Positions 1 to 11,030 of a stretch of 64,000 bases of DNA are shown piece after piece; position 1 is the stretch's first letter, and each line of letters starts with the position of its first letter. The position numbers and the translations under genes were made by a program. The DNA comes from Pollenia angustigena (lineage: Eukaryota > Arthropoda > Insecta > Diptera > Polleniidae): the NCBI GenBank assembly GCA_930367215.1, contig OV884059.1, forward strand, positions 8,022,945-8,086,944, given 5' to 3'. The notes beneath the pieces were generated by a model. The model saw only the letters and a program-made list of their open reading frames with translations. It was not told the origin of the DNA and ran no database searches.

Positions 1-2280
1 TTTGACAAATTTAGTTTGACTTACTGAGGTGGATTATATGTTATTATTACATAATGCATTTAAAAAAGATTAAAAATACATACTACTATTTTTAAAAATA
101 TAATTTTCTACATAAAAATTATTTTTTTTCTGGCTCACATAATCCCCTTAGCCTGTTCTTACGATTGGAATACGTGTTTTAAAATAGTAGTAGAAATACT
201 ACTAATTTAAAAAATCAATTCGTTTTTGCGAAATTTTAATTTTAAAGTACAACCACTTCAACACAAAAAAGTAGTTGAAATACTACTCTTTTTAAAACGT
301 ATTTTAATACAAATTTTTGTAAAATTAAAAAATATTGATTAAAAGGGGTTTTATGTTATTAATTCTACATACAGTCTTTAAAAAAGGAGTAAAAATACTA
401 CTACTTTTATTAATATCGTTTTCTATTAGGAAATATTTTTTTCAGACTCAGATAATGACTTTGTCCTGTTCTTACGACTGGAATACATATTTTAAAATAG
501 TAGTAGAAATTCTACCAATTTAACGAATTAAATTTTTTAGAGAAATTTTTATTTAAAAATAATGTACAATTTATTTAAGCGTTAAAATACTTTTAGAAAA
601 TTACTTCAGTATAAAATAATAAAAGAAAAACTACGGGTTTTCGTAGCGTTCATTAAAATTTTTAAGTTAATCGTTTTGCTTTTAATTCCAGTGCTTTTGT
701 TGCATACTTTTCGGATAAGACAGCTGTTAAAGTGACAGTTAAAAAAATTTTCAAATTAATGTAATTTTTTTTTTTTAATTTTAACTATTTTTTTTTTTTT
801 TTAAATGTAAAAAAATTTTTCTAAATATTGAAAACTTAAAATTTTTTTTCAAATTTATGTTAAATTTTCTTTAATTTATTATTTTTTACATGATTGTGAC
901 ACTTATTTCACAGCGCAGGTCAGTTCGCAGCATTGCCAACTTGATTTTTATTTTTAATATTGTTATTTGTCTTTTTAAGCATTTACATTTAATGAATAAA
1001 AATTCTTGACACCATTTACATCAAAAAACAAAAAAAAAAAAAAAATTTATACAGACGTCAAGCAAAAATCTTTAAAAATTGTGTTTTTTGACTTCTTTTA
1101 CAATAACTTTTAACATTTTAATATAATCTGAGTAAAATTTTTAATTAAAAATGTGTTTTGTTGTTATAAAAATAAGAATATTAAAAAAATTTACAAAATT
1201 TCCTTAAAAAAACAACAAGAAAAATATGGAAAACTGCCATAAACCTTGACAAACAACGTAGAAAAAAATAAAGAAACTTCCATCCATAATAAACGTAAAA
1301 ATTCTAATGCATTTGTATGTGTTAACGTACTTACACACACTCAGCCACCAACACATGTGTTTGATGGAAAAAAGTGTTGGTGGAATGCAGTAAACGAGAA
1401 AAAAAGAGAGAGCGAGAGTGCATAAAAAAATTCATGCAAAAGAATTTTTTAAAAAGTGATATTTTGTGTTTTTCTTTAACAATTTTTTTTAATAATTAAA
1501 TTATCTAACAAATAAACGAAAAACAACGAAAAACTATATGAATGGATAACTATAGGAAAAAGGTGAGAGAAAATAAACAAACTTTTACTTTTAACTTACA
1601 CACAAACAAAAATCTATAGTATACTTTTAGGATGAAAAAGAAAAACTTTTTAAGTTCAAATAATATGTATGAGATTTATTTAAAATTTTAGGCAAATTTA
1701 TTTTTCTTTATTTGATATTTTGAAAAAAGAAAGTTTCTTAAATTATTATTAAATAATAATTCTTCCTCATTAATCAATAAAATATTATTGCAGTTTTAGT
1801 TCTATTAAATTGTTTTTTTTTTCTTTCTGTGTTAAAGTTGAATGACTTTGCCCTGAACTTACAAGCAATTTATCATTCAATTGCTTTGGATTGTATTAAA
1901 CAAAAACAACAACAACTTTATGTTATACAAAAAAAAAATAAAAAAAGGCTAAAAGCAACAATAATAAGGCTTGTTTAAGGAAAATGTTATTGTGAAGAGC
2001 ACCATTGTTCAAGCAGAAGTAGAAGGAAAAGGACAATAACACAATAAAAACAAAAAATATAGAAAAATTATAAAAGAACACTTGAATTGAAACAAAAAGA
2101 AAATAAATTTTAAGAAATATGTAGTAAAAATTATTTTTTTTTTTTAAACAATATTTTATGAAAATTAAAGCTTGTTTTTTTAAACTAAAATATAAAAACA
2201 TATGAACTTTTTAAAAACTTAAGAGATACCAAATTGTTTTAAATTAAAATTATAAAGATTAATTTCTGATTTTTAGTTGA
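1..2280. other. AT-rich non-coding DNA with a 313-bp duplication
   Basis: No gene recognised. The phrase CCTGTTCTTACGA-TGGAATAC followed by AAAATAGTAGTAGAAAT occurs at ~152-198 and again at ~465-511, a 313-bp period, and a weaker echo (TGACTTTGCCCTGAACTTAC) occurs near 1843. 1345-1382 has arms CCACCAACAC/GTGTTGGTGG, next to a GAGAGAGCGAGAG block at ~1404. Confidence 0.5.
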
Positions 2281-2293
2281 ACTGTTAATTTTT

Positions 2294-2434
2294 AATTTTT
2301 GATATTCTTTAATTAGGCTTGAGTTTATCAAATTTAATTTTTTTCCAAGTTGTAAAATTCCTTCCCTCAGTGAAAATAATTTAATGAAAATTAAATTTGA
2401 TGAACTCAAGCCAAATTAAAGAATATCAAAAATT
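2294..2434. mobile_element. Fold-back MITE, ~141 bp
   Basis: Arms of ~40 bp are near-perfect inverted repeats: GATATTCTTTAATTAGGCTT at 2301 is answered by CAAATTAAAGAATATC ending at 2427. The centre contains AAAATTCCTT...AATTTAATG. A partial second copy lies at ~36190-36270 (shared centre and right arm), so this is an interspersed family. No coding capacity. Confidence 0.7.
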
Positions 2435-2505
2435 ATAAAGATTTTATTTTTTTATAGAATTTCTTTTCCATGACATTTGAGTTTGTTGACATTTTTTAAC
2501 GTCCG

Positions 2506-2539
<34 letters not shown>

Positions 2540-3314
2540 AGTTTTGAATTTATTTTAAAATTTGGGAATAATTTTCGTTAAAAATTTGCTTTAAATTTTG
2601 AACATCCGAATACAAACATAACATGCATACAATTATTTCTAAATTGGTTTAAACAAAAATTTTCAATATTTTAACAATTTTCATTTGTGTATTGGAAATT
2701 CCCACATTCGATCCTCATAAAAAGGTAAATTAAAGAACATATTTTATTTTAAATTTACTTTAAAAGACATTTAAATACAGTTTTTTATAATTATTTAGGG
2801 GTTATTAAAAATTCCTAATTTGGGCATTAGAAATCCCCACTTTAGGAATTCATAAAAAGGCAAATTAAAGAACATTTTTTGTTTTTAATTTACTTTTAGA
2901 AATATTTAAATACAGTCCTTTAATCTTTTAAGCGTAATAAGGAATTCCTATTTGGGTATTGAAAATCTCTTCTGTAGGAATGGTTAAAAAAAAATATATA
3001 TATATATTTCGTTGCAGAAACACTGTTTCTAAATGCGTTTTTTTATAACAGTTATTTATAAATTCAAATTTTAGGTATTTAAAATCCCCACTTTGGGAAT
3101 TCATAAATAAGCAAATAAAATTCTACATTTTGTTCTGATTTTAAGTTTTCAATAAATTGGGCTTTGGCGTAAAAGCTTGTGTCTTTTTTTGCAATTTATG
3201 CAAGTAACACACAACCAGTCCTTGTTAATATACTACAAGACAAAGACTGCAGCGTATACGCGAACGCCTTACAATATCAGGCCCATTGCAAATTATTAAT
3301 TCCTATTTTGGGTA

Positions 3315-4231
3315 TTGTGGGTGATTTTTTAGCTATTATATTTTTGGCAACACTGGTTTGTTTAAACAGCTGATGCACGTTTCGTGTTTTGTTTCACTGT
3401 CAAACATCTTCAGTTTGGTCTATAATTTAACCATGACCAACAACGCTTGCAAATTATTGAATTTTATTATCAAAATGCGTGCTCTGTTAAGAAAGTTCAT
3501 CGCGCGCTGCTTCCATTTTATGGTCAGTTTAATCGACCCACTGAAGCGGCTATTCGGGCTATTGTGACTAAATTTCGCACCAAATTTACATTGCTGGACA
3601 TTAAACCACCAACACGCTTACGTAGAGTGCGAAGTGAAGAAAATATCGCAGCTGTATCGGCCAGTGTTAATGATGACCGTACTTCTTCAAAGATGTACGT
3701 AACTGTAAATGGTGAGCGCTATCGTGAGATGATATCCAACTTTTTTTTGCCCAAAATGCAAGAGCTTGACTTGCATGACATGTGGTTTCAACAAGACAGT
3801 GCCACATGCCACACAGCACGCTTAACAATGGACTTATTGAGAGGCGATTTGGGTGAACATTTTATTTCACGTTCGGGACCGGTCAATTGGCCGCCTAGAT
3901 CGTGCGATATAACGCCTTTTGACTATTTTTTGTCGGGCTATGTTAAAGCGCAGGTCTATACACACATGCCCGCTTCAATTGACGCATTGGAAGACAACAT
4001 TGAAGCGTTTATTCATGAGATACCGGCCGAAATGTTGGAAAGAGTATGCCAAAACTGAACTAAGCGGATGGACCATTTGAGGCGCAGTCACGGTCAACGT
4101 TTGCATGAAATAATCTTCAAACATTAAATTATATGGACCGTACTATCGCTTCAAATAAAGATTTCATGCATTTTTCTGAATTTAATGTGTTTTTTTTTAA
4201 ACTTTCCTATAGCTCTTAAAAAATCGCCCAA
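3315..4231 (+). mobile_element. Internally deleted mariner-type element
   Basis: Terminal inverted repeats: left GTGGGTGATTTTTTAGCTAT, right its partner CTTAAAAAATCGCCCAA. TA flanks both ends. About 917 bp against ~1.3 kb for intact relatives. It inserted into one monomer of the surrounding tandem array. Confidence 0.85.
3433..4113 (+). pseudogene. Mariner transposase, N-terminus and catalytic half joined by a deletion
   Basis: The N-terminal HTH part (IIEFYYQNACSVKKVHRALL, FNRPTEAAIRAIV) reads from ~3447 after an ATG at 3433 in another frame, implying a frameshift near 3445. After residues like EENIAAVSASVNDD the text jumps to YVTVNGERYREMISNFFLP, so roughly 100 residues, including the first catalytic Asp, are missing. 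The C-terminal half keeps DMWFQQDSATCHTA and SCDITPFDYFL. I count 36 residues between the two Asp. A stop after VCQN (4056) precedes a readable remainder (MDHLRRSHGQRLHEIIFKH). Non-functional. Confidence 0.85.
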
Positions 4232-4739
4232 TATTTTAGGATTTCATTTAAAACAGTAAACAGAAAACATGTTTTGCTTTAACTTAATATCAAAATCTTT
4301 TTTTCATTTTATAATATCTTTTGAATTTCTATTTCGAGGATTATAGATATCTCCACTTAAGGAATTCGTTTAAAGGTGGATCAAAACACATGTTTTGTTT
4401 TATATTCACTTCTCAACTTGTTTAAACATAAATTTTTAATATTATTGAAATTTCTTTTGGGTATTGGCAATTCCCACTTTAGGAATTCTTGAAAATGCAA
4501 ATAAAATTGAGGATTTCATTGTTAACGTACTTCTAGAAACATCAAAATTCTGTTTTTTAATATTTAATGAACTATTACGAATTCCTATTTTCGAGTAGGG
4601 AAAATCCTCTTTTAGGATTCGTATATTTTTTGTTGCGAAAGTACTTCTAAATGCGTTAAAACATAACTTTTTTTAGTATTTAAGAATTAAAATTTTGGGT
4701 CTTTAAAATCCCCATTTATGGATTTTGTAAAAAGCTCAT

Positions 4740-5940
4740 ATTTGTGTTTGTCCACCGGATTCCAAAGATATTAAAATTTTTTTACTTATGACTTCAATAA
4801 TTTCTTGGCAAGTTTTCAAAGAAAAACCCCCCGCTTACATTTCGAAAATTTTGTTTTACTACTTTACTTTTATACTTAATATATGTTTCTGGTTTTTTTT
4901 TTTTAATGTAAACTTGTGGTTTTTTTATAGCTGTTTTTCAATTTACATTTCTTTTATGACAGTTGTATGTCTTAATATTCATTAATAATGACGGATGCAT
5001 GGATCATTAATTTTGAAAATGTAGATGCGTTTTTCTGGTTTTCAGCTGCTAATGCTGTTAATGCTTAATGCTTCTGTTCGTTTAATCAATTTGTATGTTT
5101 TGCTCTTTGAGAGAAATTAGTTAAAAAGAGATTTTTTCTAAAATTCTTAATAAAAAAACGCGTTTACATAAGTAAATAAGCAAAGGAAACTACATGGTAA
5201 CCATGTTTTCTTTAAATCTAAACAATACCGTTATGTTAAAGCTTAATGACACAGTGTAAACTGTTGTTGTACATGAAACGTAATAACACTTTCTCATTCT
5301 CATTTAGCAAACATTTAACGCGTAAATCGCACAAGAGATTACAAGAAAAATTACAATTTACTATTAGATTTCATTAAAAACTTAATCAAAAATTTATAAA
5401 TAACGCTTTTGTTTGCAACATGCAATCAATCAAATTGCTTTTTTTGTTTTATATAAACTGCACAATATTCATTCAGTTTTGTTTTTTTATTCTTACAAAT
5501 GATTGAGTAAAAAAAATAATAAACATAAAAATAAAATAAAAACAAAAACTGAAAGAAAACCCATAGACAATAATCATTCAACACTTGGGAAAAAAATGTG
5601 GCAGTTGCATTATGTGTGTGTTCGTGAGTGTTTTAGATTGATGGTTAATTAAAAAAGTGCAACAAAAACAAACAAAAAAAACTAATCTAGGCCACTAACA
5701 GCAAAATGATTTGCTATAGGGAAAAAATCTATACAAAATAGAATAATTGCTTACCGCCTACACAGAAAAAGATTTATAAATTAATAAAAAAAAAAATTAA
5801 TTGATTTTAATACAATAACAGTAAATAATCAAAATTATAATTAAAATTTTGAATGAATTTACAAACTTAGAAATTAAAAAACATACCAAATGTCATTTTT
5901 CTAAGGTTAACTGACATAAAAAAAAAATTTTAAATTAAAA
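4740..5940. other. AT-rich non-coding stretch
   Basis: Sequence between two parts of the tandem array. Homopolymer-rich, with no ORF resembling a known protein and no clear terminal repeats. It may be an unresolved old insertion because the array resumes near 6355. Confidence 0.4.
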
Positions 5941-5944
5941 AACT

Positions 5945-6307
5945 CCCAGCGGTAAAACTCAGAAGACCTTCTTACTTCAGGCCTTTTAAAAGGCCTGCTT
6001 AAAAATTATTTTGAATTAATTACTATTCTTATCTAACTGCTAAAGAATGCCTCATAGAAGGCCTCGGCTCTTTGGTGTAAAAGATAAGATACACCTTCCA
6101 CACTCGCTTCTATGAGAAGGGAGTAGAGAAGGAGTTAAATTTTTTGTATTGTTTTTTTGCACAAGCAAAAGCAAAATAATTATTTTTTTTATCCCGTGTG
6201 TAAAAAAGATATAAGTATGGAATGGAACGAGCAGGTTTTGTATATCCAAAAGAAGGAGTACAGAGGCCTTCTAGAAGGCATCCGTACTCCTTATTTTTCC
6301 CGCTGGG
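5945..6307. mobile_element. MITE with CCCAGCGG termini, copy A (363 bp)
   Basis: Starts CCCAGCGGTAAAA and ends CCCGCTGGG. The interior is packed with short palindromes such as AGGCCTTTTAAAAGGCCT and AGGCCTTCTAGAAGGC. Copy B with the same ends and the same kind of interior lies at 36993-37413. Non-coding; the superfamily is unresolved because I cannot see a convincing target-site duplication. Confidence 0.75.
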
Positions 6308-6393
6308 CTATTTCCTTCAAATTTACTTCTAGGCATAATTTTTCGATCATATGTTTTTATGGTTTTGGGAATTCATGAAAAGCAAATAATACT

Positions 6394-6904
6394 ATGTTCA
6401 CACTTGGGTTCTTAAACGCGTTTAAGCAGCTCGAACGTGATTAAGGCTCTAATCACTTCAAAATCGAGATGATTACCCATACATTGAAGTGATTTGTTAA
6501 GCACTTCAAATCGACATGATTACAACTAAATCACTTCATAAACCACATAGAATCCACTGAACATACCTAATAATGTAGAATCGCCAACATGTCGTGTACA
6601 ACCGGCCAAGATTTCTGCTTAATGTTTTTATTTTTTTCCTTAAATAATTCATAAATTTTCACAATTTCATCATTAAAATGATTAAAATAATCTTCTAATA
6701 ACTTTATAAAAGTGTTTTTATCCATTTTTAATACTTTAAAGAAATATAAATTTGTTTGATTTTTTTTTGTGTGTTTGTTGTGTGTTTTTTTTTTTCTTAA
6801 TCATCTGTCATCTTAATCATCTCAAATGTAATGTGAACGGCTTTGATTAGCTAAATCAACATTTTGCTTAAACGCGTTTAAAAACCCAAGTGTGAACTTA
6901 GCAT
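6394..6904. mobile_element. Terminal-inverted-repeat element, ~510 bp
   Basis: Left end GTTCACACTTGGGTTCTTAA, right end TTTAAAAACCCAAGTGTGAAC, with the palindrome TTAAACGCGTTTAA next to each terminus. Inserted in the tandem array just after a GAATTCATGAAAAGCAAATA monomer segment. The minus strand carries a 52-codon ORF (see 6567-6725). Confidence 0.75.
6567..6725 (-). CDS. Small ORF inside a TIR element, 52 aa, function unknown
   Basis: ATG at 6725 to TAG at 6567, beginning MDKNTFIKLLEDYFNHFNDE and continuing as a charged, helical Lys/Glu/Phe-rich peptide with SWPVVHDML near the end. It could be the start of an element-encoded helix-turn-helix or MADF-like protein, but I do not recognise it and the rest is absent. 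The ORF is short enough to be chance. Confidence 0.25.
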   Translation of the reverse strand: MDKNTFIKLLEDYFNHFNDEIVKIYELFKEKNKNIKQKSWPVVHDMLAILHY

Positions 6905-7139
6905 AAGATTCATAATTTGTTTTAATAATTACCTCTAATGCCTTTAAATCGAAATCGAGGTATTTTTTAGAATTCCAATTTGGGTAATTAAATTCCCCAC
7001 TTTAGGAATTTACAAAAAATATAAATAAGAGATCTTGTTTTGCTTTTAATTAACTTCAAGTCTTTGAAATGGGCATTTTAAAAGTTTAAGAAAATTCCCA
7101 TTTTTGGTATTTAAAATCTCCAATATGGGTAATTCCAAA

Positions 7140-7850
7140 GTGTTGAACGTGACAGTAGTACACATCAAAAATGCAATAACATTTTAAGCAAAAAATATTT
7201 TTACGTTTTCTACACCCTAAAATTATAGCACTAAGAAAGCACTGTTTTCTATGCTAAAGTTTATAGAGGGCGCGATTCTAGGTCAAAGATAAGGACAAAA
7301 GAAGTAGCGGTTCGAACGTGAAAAAAACTGAAGTAGTTTTTTTGGCCATGTATAAAAAGTCGTAATTCAGCGAAACCTGGCACGATTTTTTAGTTAAACT
7401 ACCTTGAGAATTTTACGTAGCAATGTTACATTAAAATGTATTTGGTTTGATTCCAAAATCTTCTGTATTTTTTTTCTTTTAAGCCAAAATCTGGGTCGAT
7501 ACGTGACATTTCGAACGTGAAATTTTTTCCGTAATAATTTAACTGAATAATGATCAAAATAAAATAAAAATTTACCGTTTATACGAATAACATATTTCTT
7601 TTTGAACTCTTCCTTAGATTTCAGACCATGTAAGAAAATTTTTTTAGAATAAATTTTATCAAATATCGCCTCTTTTAAGAAAGATAAATATTAAAGAAAA
7701 CATACAATAAAACATTCTCACGTATAAGAAATAACGTTTGCCGTCTAAATATTCTAAATATTTCTCTATAACAATATCGTAAAATAATCAGCTTTTAATA
7801 ACTTTTAAATTTTCGGTCACGGTGGACCTTTTGACGGAAATGCCCATATG
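7140..7850. other. Unassigned insert within the tandem array
   Basis: About 700 bp separating two array monomers. The phrase CGAACGTGA recurs at ~7312 and ~7510, with a TTGAACGTGA variant near 7143. No coding sequence and no clear terminal repeats. Confidence 0.35.
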
Positions 7851-7911
7851 GGGATTTTTAAAAATTTTAAATAAACTGTATATTTTGTTGCAAAACGACC
7901 TCGAATGCCTT

Positions 7912-8080
7912 AAGCCTATAGTTCACGGAATGTAAAAAGCCACATGCGCATGTGATATTCTGACGTAATTTTGTCGTCATCACACAACACAAACTTGCTA
8001 TTGTGGCTTTGTAATGACCTCAAAATTATGTCAGAACCACATGCGCATGTGGCGTTTTACATTCCGTGTACTATAGGCTT
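7912..8080. mobile_element. MITE with ~40-bp palindromic arms (169 bp)
   Basis: Left arm AAGCCTATAGTTCACGGAAT followed by GTAAAAAGCCACATGCGCAT; right arm is the mirror, ending ATTCCGTGTACTATAGGCTT. The arms differ at only a few positions, so the insertion looks fairly recent. Inserted within the tandem array. Confidence 0.8.
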
Positions 8081-8649
8081 TAGAAAAAGATTTTTTAAAA
8101 TTATATATAAAAATTACTAAGAATTTCTATACCATGGAGTAATTCAAATATAAATTGTGGGCATTTCAAATCCACATTTTTTGAATTCTTTAAAATGTTA
8201 ATTAACTATCATAATTTGGTTTAAATTGAAATCTAAACGAATTTCAATTAAAATTTTCAATATTTGTAGAACTCCCAAAAAGGACATTGGAAATCGCCAC
8301 AAAGGGATTTATAAAAAAAACAAAATCAAGGTCCATATTTTCTTATACATTTTCTACTAAAAGAGTTAAAAGACAAATTTTCAATAATTTTAAAAAATCC
8401 ATTTCGGATTTTGTAAATCCCCACTTTGGGAATTCCTAAAAAATGCTCAACCTTTCTTTAAAACTATATTCCCAAAACGCTTAACAAGAATTACTATGAT
8501 GAACTTTCAGTAAAAGCCATTTCGGAAATTTAAAACCCACTGAAGGAGTTCAGTGGAAGAAGATGTACATATGTATGTGTTTATTTTGGTAGCTCACCAT
8601 GCAGTAAAATTATGGCCTTAATTTCAGGTCTTTATAGATCCAAAAACTT

Positions 8650-9361
8650 TTATTATACCCACACCACAATAGTGGAGAGGGTATTATGCATTTGTGCTGA
8701 TGTATGTAACGCCTTAAAATATTGGTCCTAGACCCACCTTAAAGTATACCGATCGTCTTAGAATCACTTTCTGAGTCGAACTAACGATGTCCGTCTGGCT
8801 GGCAGGCTGGCTGGCTGTCCATGTAACCTTGTGCGCAAGGTACAGGTCGCAATTTTGGAGATAATTTGATGAAATTTGGGTCATAGGTTCTTATTGGCAC
8901 AAGGACCAAGCCTATTGAAAATGGGCCGAATCGTAGGACCACGAGGGAAGATAGGGGGAAATTTCTTCCTCTCAGAAACTATCAAACCCATTTCAACGAA
9001 ATTTAAAACATAGATAGAACCATATCTATATGGACACAGAATGTATGCATTTTTTTAAAAATAGGACCACGAAGGGAGATAGGGGCAATTTCTGCCTCTC
9101 AAACCGATTTTAATGAAATTTAAAACATAGATAGATCCATATCTATAGGGACACATTAACTATACAGTTTTTCAAAAATAGGACCACAAGGGGAGGTAGG
9201 GGGCGATTTCTGCCTCTCACAAACTTTCAAACCAATTTTCATGAAGTTTATAAACATAGATAAATCCATATTTATATGGACACATAAGCATGATGTGTTT
9301 TTAAATACTGTGGTGTAGGGTATCATATGGTCGGGCTTGACCGACTGTACTTTCTTACTTG
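8650..9361 (+). repeat. Hairpin-ended interspersed repeat, copy 1
   Basis: Begins TATACCCACACCACAATAGT and ends with a stem-loop GGTCGGGCTTGACCGAC followed by TGTACTTTCTTACTTGTTT. Inside, a ~120-bp unit (TAGGACCACGAGGGAAGATA ... ATAGATAGAACCATATCTAT) occurs three times at ~8936, ~9060 and ~9178. Copy 2 lies reversed at 13029-13622. Repeats of this style (GTCCGTCTG-rich, TATACCC ends) are common in flies; I cannot assign a class. Confidence 0.7.
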
Positions 9362-11030
9362 TTTTTTTTTTATCGTAGGTCTTTATACTGTCCCAGCTTG
9401 GCTTTAACCATAGATTGTCATACATACCCTCCAAATTTGCCCTCAAACTTGGGTGGTTTCTCTCCCCACCTTGGTCCTAATCAAAGGTCTTAATAGTGTG
9501 TTTATATAAAGACCTAAATTTTAACTATTTTCAAAAAATGTTTAGGCAAACCATTTAAAGACTACTTTTGGGCTTTTATAACTAGTAAAATAAAATAATG
9601 TAAAGCAAGATATTGTAAAAACATTCGTAAGTTATCTAAAACAATTTTTACTTTACCTTATTTTCTTTTATATTTTTTTTGCTTAAATTTTTATCAGTGT
9701 TTAAAATTAAAATTTTTAAAAATAGTTTTTCCCTAAATTATTTCCTTTAATAAACAACTTCTTAGCAATACTTTTGCGTCCATTAGTTTCTTTTTCCTAA
9801 CACTTCTCCCTTCTCCTCTTCTGCCATTCCCAAACTCCTTCTTTCTTTCTTGTTGAATTGTTGTCATTATAATTATTGGTCGTGCATTAAAGCCAGACGC
9901 CTAGACTGGATGGCAGCCAATTGTCTCTTTAATTTTGTTTTTGTAAGATTTAGTCGTGTAAAACTCCTCATATGCGAGTGTAAAGTAAATGATGATGTGT
10001 GTGGCTGGCGGCCCGGCTGCCATCTAACACATCATGTTAGAGGTTCTTAGCCACAACAAAAACAGCACATCATCATCATTATTTTTTTACAATGTTTTTG
10101 TGGAGATGATTTTATGACACTGGCGTCTAAAGTATTTTTTAATATTATTTGTTTTTAGTTTGTGGTTTTAAGTTTGATAAAGGAGAGAAAATTCTATTAA
10201 ACTTATTGTAGGCATTTGTTGAATTTCTGTTAATCGAGAATTTTGATAGTCTTCCAATCTTAAATTAACTGTAATTGCAGTTAACTATGCGCAATCGTAG
10301 GGGTTTATATAAGTATATGTATATATCTTTATATTCTCCTAAATAAGTCATTAATTCGTTGGAAACGTACGTTTTTATATTCCCCCAACTTTGGCAAAAT
10401 GGTATGTTTTTTTATACTCCTAAATTAGCCCCAATCATCGGGGTTTATATAATCCTTAATAAAGTAGCGCCATTCGTAGGCATTTTTAAGCTTCAAAAAA
10501 AAAGTATTCTAAATGAGCTTTAAAACTTGCTCTTTATGCAAATCGTGGAAGTTTTTATTCACCGAAATGAGATCAAATCTTTGGGTAAATATACTTTCGA
10601 ATAGACGGGTTTACATACTTCCGAAAAGACATACTCTTTAATCGTAGGTCTTTATGTAACCCTACATTGCCTCCTGAAGTACCTCTGCTTTATTTTACAT
10701 TTATTTACTTTTATCTATAAAGTTTTTGTAACAATTTTTAGAAAACAAACTATAAAACTAAACATCTATTATTTGTTTAAAAAAAATAAACTCCACCCAA
10801 TTCTTGTATTGCTTTTTTATGGATTTATGTCTGTAATTTTTCATGTCTTCTAATGTGTTCAAGATGAGTAAGTTTCCGCAAATGATTCATGAACTTGCAT
10901 GAGTTTGTGGCGCCTAAAAGTATGCCAAAGCAAAAAAATTTATTCATACAAATGAATGAATCATGAGAAAGCAAAATTTTGGAAGTAATTTGTTTAATAA
11001 AATATGTATGTGGGTTTTACCGATATTTTT
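9362..11030. other. Non-coding region with a GC-richer block and a degenerate short repeat
   Basis: Short units of the form ATCGTAGGTCTTTATA or AATCGTAGGGGTTTATATAA recur near 9373, 10283, 10437, 10469, 10541 and 10638, suggesting an eroded tandem repeat that copy 1 of the hairpin-ended element interrupted. 9857-10135 differs in composition (GTGTGTGGCTGGCGGCCCGG, AGACGCC/GGCGTCT ends) and may be a conserved non-coding or regulatory piece. Confidence 0.4.

Larger units (their letters stand above)
2640..8540. repeat. Degenerate ~125-130 bp tandem array, interrupted by transposons
   Basis: The core phrase 'TTGGGTATT-NAAATCCCCACTTTAGGAATTCATAAAAA' recurs, in varied form, near 2695, 2825, 2955, 3075, 3310, 4335, 4457, 4590, 4700, 6360, 6965, 7105, 7845, 8155, 8280, 8410 and 8515. 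Adjacent copies sit 115-140 bp apart. Gaps in the series coincide with inserted elements (3315-4231, 5945-6307, 6394-6904, 7912-8080). About 17 monomers remain; none is coding. Confidence 0.75.

Noticed and set aside
1923..2201. 92-codon Phe-rich minus-strand frame
   Set aside because: Low-complexity translation of A runs; no domain, no initiation or splice context.
9328..9361. Helitron 3' end (hairpin followed by CTRR)
   Set aside because: The hairpin is there but the sequence after it is CTTTCTTACTTGTTT without a CTRR end, and no TC 5' end or A|T insertion site could be shown.
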